From an uncultured Collinsella sp. (GTDB lineage Bacteria > Actinomycetota > Coriobacteriia > Coriobacteriales > Coriobacteriaceae), in NCBI GenBank assembly GCA_905194675.1, contig CAJJTG010000044.1, positions 1-14,635 on the forward strand: a DNA stretch of 14,635 nucleotides, given 5' to 3'. Both the position numbers and the translations under genes were made by a program. The notes under the pieces are model-generated. The model saw only the letters and a program-made list of their open reading frames with translations. It was not told the origin of the DNA and did not search any database. Of the stretch, positions 6,832 through 12,476 are shown in pieces. Within the stretch, counting starts at the first letter, position 1; each line of letters opens with the position of its first letter.

Positions 6832-7739
6832 GGCAGCAATGCGCTCGCTGCGTCCATCCCACACGCTTGGCGCAGCGAGCGCATTGCCTCCACCAGGATC
6901 ACGCCGGCGATCGCGACCGTAATTGCCACATCGAGCGGCGTGTTCACAAACCAGAGCAACGTCATGAGATACGACCCGGCATTAAAGGCAAAGTGCAGTA
7001 GGATCGTGTAGCGGAGCTTTCCGGTCGTCACGAGCACCCAGCCAAAAATGAGGCCGGCAGCGCCCGCATAGCAACCCTGCACCCAGTTCATGTGCATAAA
7101 ACCGAAGATCGCCGCCTGCAGCACGACCGCCGCAGCGATACCCCACGTGCTCGGGGCCGCCCAGGGCACCATGGCGCCGTCCTGCGCGCTCGCACGACGT
7201 CGGCGCTTCCAAAGTGGGCGGCACTGCGGATTAAACGCTCGGAGCGAAAACTCAAAAATAATGCCGCGCACCAGCAGCTCCTCGCAAAACGGAGCGCCGA
7301 GCACCGTGGTCAGGACGGCCAGATAGCTCGTGTCACCCATGCCCGTCTCCTCGACAAGTTCGCTGTAGTCGGCCGCGGCCTCGGGCAACAGCGACAGCAC
7401 GGCGTCGGTCACGTAGCCTACGACCACCTGCAGGGCAAGGCCAATCACGATAACGCAGACGATGCGCCTCCATGCTTTGCCTGCTCCCCCGCCAAGCGGG
7501 CGCTCGCCCTGCCAGCGCGCCATAAACGAGCGCGGCCACAGATAACGCCACCACAGCAGCGCCATCAAAAACGACGCCATCTGCGCGGCAGCCTGAAGCA
7601 ATTGAATATCGAGGTCGTCAATCGAAAAGCCCATGAACACCGATGCGACGCCCAGAGCGGAGAACAAAACCACACTCAGGGCGATATCGGCAGCGACGAC
7701 GCCAAAACAGGCAAGCGCCCAAATCATCGCATTGAGCAT
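6828..7739 (-). CDS. CPBP family intramembrane metalloprotease (303 aa)
   Basis: Membrane protease of the CPBP/Abi (CAAX prenyl endopeptidase-like) family. All three motifs are present: APFCEELLVRG with Glu153-Glu154 and Arg158, FGFMHMN with His216, and LLHFAFN with His249 and Asn253. Hydrophobic helices lie near 5-35, 46-68, 92-112, 138-160, 200-216, 224-238, 245-264 and 270-285. A very basic loop (177-182, KRRRRA) separates motifs 1 and 2. Start: ATG 7739 with GGGAGGAGG about five bases upstream; the frame is open further, but only into repeat DNA. The gene follows the RelB-like antitoxin by 50 bases on the same strand, where a toxin would normally be. Bacterial relatives act in bacteriocin self-immunity, envelope-protein processing or signalling; which applies here is unknown. 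Confidence 0.88.
   Translation of the reverse strand: MLNAMIWALACFGVVAADIALSVVLFSALGVASVFMGFSIDDLDIQLLQAAAQMASFLMALLWWRYLWPRSFMARWQGERPLGGGAGKAWRRIVCVIVIGLALQVVVGYVTDAVLSLLPEAAADYSELVEETGMGDTSYLAVLTTVLGAPFCEELLVRGIIFEFSLRAFNPQCRPLWKRRRRASAQDGAMVPWAAPSTWGIAAAVVLQAAIFGFMHMNWVQGCYAGAAGLIFGWVLVTTGKLRYTILLHFAFNAGSYLMTLLWFVNTPLDVAITVAIAGVILVEAMRSLRQACGMDAASALLP
6836..6887 (+). terminator. 17-bp hairpin after ygiQ, inside the CPBP coding end
   Basis: GCAATGCGCTCGCTGCG (6836-6852) and its perfect reverse complement (6871-6887) flank an 18-base loop. It starts four bases after the ygiQ stop, so it sits where a terminator hairpin belongs, but no T tract follows. At the same time it encodes the last residues of the convergent CPBP protein. 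It may stabilise or terminate the ygiQ mRNA. Confidence 0.5.
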
Positions 7740-7768
7740 GCCAACCTCCTCCCGACAGCTAGTCATGT

Positions 7769-7835
7769 AAGAACGTCCCCAACGACTAGTCATTGGGGAC
7801 GTTCTTCAACGACTAGTTGTTGGGGACAGTCTTTG
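7769..7835. repeat. GTCCCCA palindromic repeat cluster
   Basis: AAGAACGTCCCCAA (7769-7782) pairs perfectly with TTGGGGACGTTCTT (7793-7806) around GACTAGTC, giving a 38-base palindrome with one mismatched pair. Right next to it a second diverged unit runs AACGACTAGTTGTTGGGGAC and on to 7835; it is a direct repeat of 7781-7806 with about four differences. The cluster spans the end of the antitoxin gene and its spacer to the CPBP gene. I take it for a dispersed intergenic repeat of the host genus (inference from memory). Confidence 0.75.
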
Positions 7836-8011
7836 CCAAAGGCCCCGTTGGGCGAGATGTCGAACGGGAAGGTGCCGCAGCGATTGAACGCGGCGATGAA
7901 CATGCGAATGGCGTTGGACGGCGTGGTGCCCACGAGCTGGGTTGCCGCCGCGAAGGCCGCCTTTTCCTCGGGCAAGACCTTCGCGACAACCGGGGTCATG
8001 TGTTCTGCCAT
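7790..8011 (-). CDS. RelB/DinJ family antitoxin, orphan with repeat-derived tail (73 aa)
   Basis: Small ribbon-helix-helix antitoxin of the type II RelB/DinJ family. The conserved core is visible: VAKVLPEEKAAFAAATQLVG, then TTPSNAIRMFIAAF, then GTFPFDIS (beta strand, two helices and the PF element). Such proteins bind their operator as dimers and neutralise a RelE/YafQ-type RNase. No toxin gene follows; the next gene downstream is a CPBP protease, 50 bases away. The last 13 residues (61-73, DCPQQLVVEERPQ) and the stop are encoded by the palindromic repeat cluster, so the original C-terminus appears replaced. Start: ATG 8011 behind AAGGAA; an upstream in-frame ATG at 8086 lies in structured leader DNA without a good ribosome site. 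Possibly a degenerating or solitary antitoxin. Confidence 0.75.
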   Translation of the reverse strand: MAEHMTPVVAKVLPEEKAAFAAATQLVGTTPSNAIRMFIAAFNRCGTFPFDISPNGAFGKDCPQQLVVEERPQ

Positions 8012-8046
8012 GGCGCTTCCTTTTTGAAACGACGGTGGTGCGGATA

Positions 8047-8103
8047 GATGCGGGCCACGCGGCTGGGCGACGGGCTGTGAAGGCAACCCGATTGGCCCGC
8101 ATC
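8047..8103 (-). promoter_or_regulatory. Structured leader upstream of the antitoxin gene
   Basis: GATGCGGGCCA (8047-8057) and TGGCCCGCATC (8093-8103) form a perfect 11-bp stem. Within its loop CGGGCTG (8071-8077) and CAACCCG (8084-8090) pair, with one G-U wobble in the transcript, around a 6-base loop. No T run follows on either strand. It lies 36 bases before the antitoxin start and would be part of its mRNA leader. Confidence 0.45.
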
Positions 8104-8125
8104 CGGAGTTTGTTTCTGCGGCGTT

Positions 8126-8154
8126 GGTATTACTTAGTATTCTTAAGTATTACC
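8126..8154 (-). promoter_or_regulatory. Candidate operator upstream of the antitoxin gene
   Basis: GGTATTACTTA (8126-8136) and TAAGTATTACC (8144-8154) are inverted with a single mismatch and a 7-base centre. The inner TTAGTATT/TAAGTATT also repeat directly. Clustered short AT-rich half sites of this kind suit a ribbon-helix-helix repressor, so autoregulation by the antitoxin is a reasonable inference. No clean -35/-10 pair was found beside it. Confidence 0.4.
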
Positions 8155-8226
8155 CCGCAGATAGAATACCACACCCGACCCCATGGGGACGGAGGAAAAC
8201 GGATCATTTTGTTGCTGAGTTAGTAT

Positions 8227-9603
8227 TTAGAGCGTGATGATGTCCGAGATATCGAGGGCCTGAGCGTCGGAGGCGTCGTGTGTGGCGAGTAGGAGCGTGC
8301 GACCGTCGAGCAGATCGAGCACGACCTCGGCGCACACATCGCGCGCCGCGACATCCAGGCCGGTAAAGGGCTCGTCCAGAATCACCGCGCCGCCCGGGCA
8401 CAGCAGGGCTCGGGCGATCTCGACGCGACGACGTTGCCCACCCGAGAGCTCGGCCACGCGAGCATGCAAATCGACCCCCGGCACCAACAGGCGCAGCAGG
8501 GCCGCGGCACCCGAGGCGTCCACGCGCGCGTCGGCGCACACCAGCACGTTTTCCAAAGCCGAAACGTCCTCAACCAAGCGCACGTCCTGAAACACCATGG
8601 AGCACGGCGCGCACTCCCCCGCAGCCAGCGCAAGCAACGTCGACTTGCCCACACCCGAGGCGCCCATCACGCAGGCGCGCCCACCGGCGGGCACACGGAG
8701 TGTCAGTCCATCGAGCGCCGGAGCCCAGGGCGCCCGCTCGCCCACGGCGAGCGCAAGCTCCGCCGCAGCGCCGCCCCCGGCAGCCCTCGCACGCCCGCGA
8801 GCGCCGCGCCCATGCGCACGCACGGCCACGCGCCACGCCACGGGTCCCGAAACCCGCAGCAGCCACACCAGCACGCGCTCACACGCCCACGAGGCGGCAA
8901 CGACCAGCACGGTCCACGCCAGCAGATCAGCCGTCTCGATCAAAAGCTTCGCCTGATAGATGCGCTCACCCACGGTGCCCACCGCCATGCCGATGAGCTC
9001 GGCTGCCACGCCGGCCTTCCAGCTCATGCCAATCACGGCACGCGCACACGAAAGCACAAACGGCAGGACTTCGCGCCAGGTATGGGCGCAAAACAGTCGC
9101 CAGCCGCGCACGCCATGCAGACGGAACATCTGCTCCAGCGGTTTATTCACCTGTGCCAAGCCCTCGGCCAGCGAAAAATACACGCCCGGCAGCGCCATCA
9201 AAAAGACTGCCGCGATGCTCACGCGCGCCGACCCCAGCCAGATTAGCAACAGGACCACCACGCAGGCGACCGGTGTCGCCTTTACAAACGACAGCGCCGG
9301 AGCCACCAGGTGCGCAAACGCCCGCGAACGTGACGAAATCCCGGCAAGCACACCAACACACACCGCGGCAAGCGCCAGCCCGCCCAGTATCCGCGCGCCC
9401 GAGCCCGCCAAAATCGCCCAGGTACCGCCATCGCACACCAGGCGCAGAAGCGCCAAGGCAACAGCACCCGGCCCCGGCAAGATCAGCGGCTGCGCCACCA
9501 GCGACGCCGCAAAGATCCACACGGCAAGCCAAAAGGCGGCGACGGCACCCACTGCCGCCACCGCCTTCGCACGCTCAATCATGTGTCGAGCAAACGCACG
9601 CAC
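8227..9603 (-). CDS. ABC importer permease-ATPase fusion, SsuC/TauC + SsuB/TauB type (458 aa)
   Basis: One polypeptide carries both inner-membrane and energising parts of a NitT/TauT-type ABC importer. Residues 1-250 are a binding-protein-dependent permease with about six hydrophobic helices and an EAA-type coupling loop (EQMFRLHGVRGW, 156-167). After an Ala/Gly/Arg-rich linker (263-280), the ATPase has Walker A GASGVGKST (314-322), Q-loop Gln339, signature LSGGQ (386-390), Walker B ILDEP with Asp410-Glu411, and switch His442. Only 19 residues separate Walker A Lys320 from Gln339, where about 40 is usual, so the strand region between them is cut down. Start: GTG 9603, with GGAG six bases upstream, three bases after the binding-protein stop. 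Last gene of the hydrogenase operon. Substrate unknown. Confidence 0.88.
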   Translation of the reverse strand: MRAFARHMIERAKAVAAVGAVAAFWLAVWIFAASLVAQPLILPGPGAVALALLRLVCDGGTWAILAGSGARILGGLALAAVCVGVLAGISSRSRAFAHLVAPALSFVKATPVACVVVLLLIWLGSARVSIAAVFLMALPGVYFSLAEGLAQVNKPLEQMFRLHGVRGWRLFCAHTWREVLPFVLSCARAVIGMSWKAGVAAELIGMAVGTVGERIYQAKLLIETADLLAWTVLVVAASWACERVLVWLLRVSGPVAWRVAVRAHGRGARGRARAAGGGAAAELALAVGERAPWAPALDGLTLRVPAGGRACVMGASGVGKSTLLALAAGECAPCSMVFQDVRLVEDVSALENVLVCADARVDASGAAALLRLLVPGVDLHARVAELSGGQRRRVEIARALLCPGGAVILDEPFTGLDVAARDVCAEVVLDLLDGRTLLLATHDASDAQALDISDIITL

Positions 9604-9606
9604 GGG

Positions 9607-10662
9607 CTACTCCATGTAGTAAAAATCGTCAGCCGGGAGCTTACCGCCCACGGCACTCGCGTCCGCATCGGCCAGCACCTGCAGGTACCCACCGAGCGCC
9701 GCCTTCATATCTTTCCCCGTCTGGCACACGAGCATGCACCCGGGAATCGCCTTTTCGGCAATCGAGGCGTTATCGACGATACCCGCATCGACCACCGCCT
9801 GAGCCCAGTCCGCCGGTGCCGCGTTTACGGCCTCAACGCTCGCCGCATGGCAGCTTAAGAACTCCGCCACAGCCTCGGGATGCTCCTCGGCAAAGGCACG
9901 GCGCACCACGGTCACGCCCGTCAGCAAACGGGAGCCCGTGTCACCCGCGAGCTCGTCCCACACATCGGTCAGGCTCACCGGTGCCGACAGCTTGCCCTCG
10001 CTCTTGGCGATGGCAGCGGTCTTGAATGGCTCCGGTAGCACGCCCACGGCGGACGGGTCGGCAAGCAGGGCCGACAGCACCTCGGTGGGTTCGCTCTTAA
10101 ACTCAAGCGCCACCTGGCCAGTCAGACCTGCGCGCTCCAGCAGATAGTTCATGACGTACTCCGGCGTGGTGCCCTTGCCCGTCATATAGACGGTGCGACC
10201 CGCCAGGTCGGCAAACGAGGTCACGCCCGCGTCGCCCGTCACCACGCTCAGCACGCCGAGCGTATTGATGTCGATGACCTGCACCGCGCCCTCGGTCTTG
10301 TTGTAGAGCACGCTCGCCACGTTGGCGGGCACCAGGGCAATATCGACATCGCCCTGAATGACCTTGGGCACGATCTCGTCGGCAGCGGCGCTGATCGCAA
10401 AGTCGAACTCGTTATCCGTCTCGCCACGCGCCGCCTGGTCCATAAACTGCACCAGACCGATCGACGTCGGCCCCTTGAGCGAGGCGACGTGCACCTCGAC
10501 CGACTCGGCGGCAGCGCCGCTCGGCGCAGACCCGGCAGAGCCCGCAGAGGAGCCCGCCCCCGCAGCCCCGCCGCTGCAGCCAGCCAACGCAAGCGACAGC
10601 ACGCCCGCGGCAAGCGCCGAGGCAAACCCTCGGCGCGAAAGCTCAAATTCAAACGCGCGCAT
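9607..10662 (-). CDS. Tat-type lipoprotein solute-binding protein, NitT/TauT-like (351 aa)
   Basis: Periplasmic-type binding lipoprotein of the NMT1/SsuA/TauA-like class. The signal peptide has a twin-arginine motif SRRGF (9-13), a hydrophobic core and the lipobox LAGC with lipidated Cys29, then a Ser/Gly/Ala linker to about 53. The fold signature is visible in VEVHVASLKGPTSIGLVQFM, GDVDIALVPANVASVLYNKT, FADLAGRTVYMTGKGTTPEYVMNYLL and VGVLPEPFKTAAI. Start: ATG 10662, two bases after the hydrogenase stop, GAAGGG 11 bases upstream; the GTG at 10671 is too close to that site. Its partner is the permease-ATPase three bases downstream. The ligand cannot be read; sulfonates, nitrate, pyrimidine precursors and short organic anions are all bound by relatives. 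Confidence 0.87.
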   Translation of the reverse strand: MRAFEFELSRRGFASALAAGVLSLALAGCSGGAAGAGSSAGSAGSAPSGAAAESVEVHVASLKGPTSIGLVQFMDQAARGETDNEFDFAISAAADEIVPKVIQGDVDIALVPANVASVLYNKTEGAVQVIDINTLGVLSVVTGDAGVTSFADLAGRTVYMTGKGTTPEYVMNYLLERAGLTGQVALEFKSEPTEVLSALLADPSAVGVLPEPFKTAAIAKSEGKLSAPVSLTDVWDELAGDTGSRLLTGVTVVRRAFAEEHPEAVAEFLSCHAASVEAVNAAPADWAQAVVDAGIVDNASIAEKAIPGCMLVCQTGKDMKAALGGYLQVLADADASAVGGKLPADDFYYME

Positions 10663-10664
10663 CG

Positions 10665-12476
10665 TTAGCACATCCCTTCGTTAGGCATCGACCAGGTGTG
10701 ATGGTCGGTATGCAACAGCTCCTCGGCCAGCGGCGAGAGCGGCGCACCCAAAAACTCGCGGTAGCACGCCCGAACATCGGGGTTCTCGTGCGAGAAGCGA
10801 ATGTCGGCCGCCGCATCGAGGCCCCAGAGCACCTGGCCGCGCTCTTCCGCCAGCTCGCAGCCGTCATGGATGGGCTGACCACCGCCACCGACGCAACCGC
10901 CCGGACACGCCATGACCTCGACGAAGTCGTAGCTCACACGGCCGTCGCGAATCGCGTCAAGCAGACGTGCCGCGTTGCCCAATCCGTGTGCCACGGCGAC
11001 ACGCACTTTGGTGCCATCGATATCGGCAACGGCCTCCTTCCAGCCATCGAGCCCGCGCACGTCGGTAAAGAAGTCGGCGTCGGGGTTCTTGCCCGTCACC
11101 AGGTAATAGGCCGAGCGCACGGCGGCCTCCATCACGCCGCCCGTGGCGCCAAAGATCACACCCGCGCCCGTGCCAAAGCCCAGCGGCGTATCGAGCGGCT
11201 CCTCAACCAGCGTGTCCACGCTCACGTGGCTCGCGCGGATCATGCGCACCATCTCGCGCACCGTCAGCGCAACGTCCACATCGGGCGCGCCGCCCTCGCC
11301 CATCATGCTCGGCAGCGCGCACTCGGCCTTCTTGGCCGTGCACGGCATAACGGACACCACGAACAGACGCTCGGGCTCCACGCCCAGCACCTTGGCGTAG
11401 TAGGTCTTGGCGATGGCGCCGAACATCTGCTGCGGCGACTTGGACGTGGACAGGCTGTCGACAAACTCCGGATAACGCGCCTTCACAAAGCGAACCCAAC
11501 CCGGGCAGCAGCTCGTAAACATGGGCCAGCCGCGGCTGTCACCTTCGCCCTTGGCGGCGGCGCCCAGGCGCCCGAGCAGCTCGGAGCCCTCCTCCATAAT
11601 GGTGAGGTCGGCCGAGAAATCGGTATCGAACACGTATTCAAAGCCCGCGCGACGCAGCACGCAAGCCAGGCGCTCGACGGTAGCCTCCTCGCGCGGAATG
11701 CCGAGTTCCTCGCCCCAAGCGCTACGCACGGCCGGCGCGATCTGCACCACCACGATCTTGTCGGGATCGGCGAGCGCGTCAAACACGGTCTCGGTATCGT
11801 CGCGCTCGCGCAGTGCGCCCGTCGGGCAATGCGTAATGCACTGGCCGCACGCGACGCAATCGGTCTTGCCGATCGGTGCGCGCCCGCGGGTACCCACGGC
11901 GGTATGCGTGGCGCGGTTGGTCAGGTCCCAAATCCCCAGGCCCTGCACGCTCTCGCACACCTTGATGCAGCGCATGCATTTAATGCACTTGTCGTTTTCG
12001 CGGATGATGGGAAAATCGAAATCCCAGCCCTCGCCCGCCAAATGCCTTTGATACGGCAGATAGAAAATGCCCAGGTCGTTGGCGATGGTCTGCAGGTTGC
12101 AGTTGCCGCTGCGCACGCAGCTCGTGCACTGCGAATCGTGCTGGGACAGCAGCAGCTGCACGTTGGTGCGACGGGCCTCGCGGGCCTTGGGACTGTTGGT
12201 GTGGACCACCATGCCGTCGAGCACGTAGTTGTTGCAGGCGGCAACCAGCTGATCACAGCCCTCAACCTCGACCACGCACACGCGGCAGCCGCCGATCTCG
12301 TTCAGATCGCGCAGATAGCATAGGGTGGGAATCTGGATGCCGACGGACTTGGCTGCATCCAGGATCGTGGTGCGCTCGGACACCACGACCTCGCAATTAT
12401 CGATAGTGAGCTTGGCCATATTGTGCGCTCCGTTTTCGGTGTTGTCACTGACGGTGGTTTTGTTGGGCTCTACCAT
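10665..12476 (-). CDS. hydA: [FeFe] hydrogenase, five-cluster HydA type (603 aa)
   Basis: Soluble iron-only hydrogenase catalysing 2H+ + 2e- to H2, or the reverse. N-terminal [2Fe-2S] domain: Cys53, 64, 67, 81. His-Cys [4Fe-4S]: His113, Cys117, 120, 126. Two ferredoxin clusters: Cys164/167/170/174 and 207/210/213/217. H-cluster motifs: L1 TSCCPGW (321-327, proton-relay Cys323 and ligand Cys324), L2 MPCTAKKAE (Cys379), and L3 MACPGGCVGGGGQP (Cys524, Cys528), with PQQMFGA near 348-354. A small-subunit-like C-terminus ends near LLHTDHH. No key residue is missing. Start: ATG 12476 overlaps the upstream stop (ATGGTAG) behind GGAGG at 8 bases; ATG 12419 (MAKLTI, GGAG at 8 bases) is a real alternative closer to the family N-terminus. 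The maturases HydEFG are not in the window. Confidence 0.96.
   Translation of the reverse strand: MVEPNKTTVSDNTENGAHNMAKLTIDNCEVVVSERTTILDAAKSVGIQIPTLCYLRDLNEIGGCRVCVVEVEGCDQLVAACNNYVLDGMVVHTNSPKAREARRTNVQLLLSQHDSQCTSCVRSGNCNLQTIANDLGIFYLPYQRHLAGEGWDFDFPIIRENDKCIKCMRCIKVCESVQGLGIWDLTNRATHTAVGTRGRAPIGKTDCVACGQCITHCPTGALRERDDTETVFDALADPDKIVVVQIAPAVRSAWGEELGIPREEATVERLACVLRRAGFEYVFDTDFSADLTIMEEGSELLGRLGAAAKGEGDSRGWPMFTSCCPGWVRFVKARYPEFVDSLSTSKSPQQMFGAIAKTYYAKVLGVEPERLFVVSVMPCTAKKAECALPSMMGEGGAPDVDVALTVREMVRMIRASHVSVDTLVEEPLDTPLGFGTGAGVIFGATGGVMEAAVRSAYYLVTGKNPDADFFTDVRGLDGWKEAVADIDGTKVRVAVAHGLGNAARLLDAIRDGRVSYDFVEVMACPGGCVGGGGQPIHDGCELAEERGQVLWGLDAAADIRFSHENPDVRACYREFLGAPLSPLAEELLHTDHHTWSMPNEGMC

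Noticed and set aside
7340..7792. RelE/YafQ toxin gene next to the antitoxin
   Set aside because: Only 50 bases separate the antitoxin from the CPBP gene, and no frame inside or antisense to the CPBP gene resembles a RelE-fold toxin.
7769..7835. CRISPR-like repeat
   Set aside because: Only two degenerate adjacent units with palindromic centres, no spacers of constant length and no cas genes.
10698..12323. 541-codon plus-strand frame opposite the hydrogenase
   Set aside because: Antisense shadow; all Fe-S and H-cluster motifs are on the minus strand.
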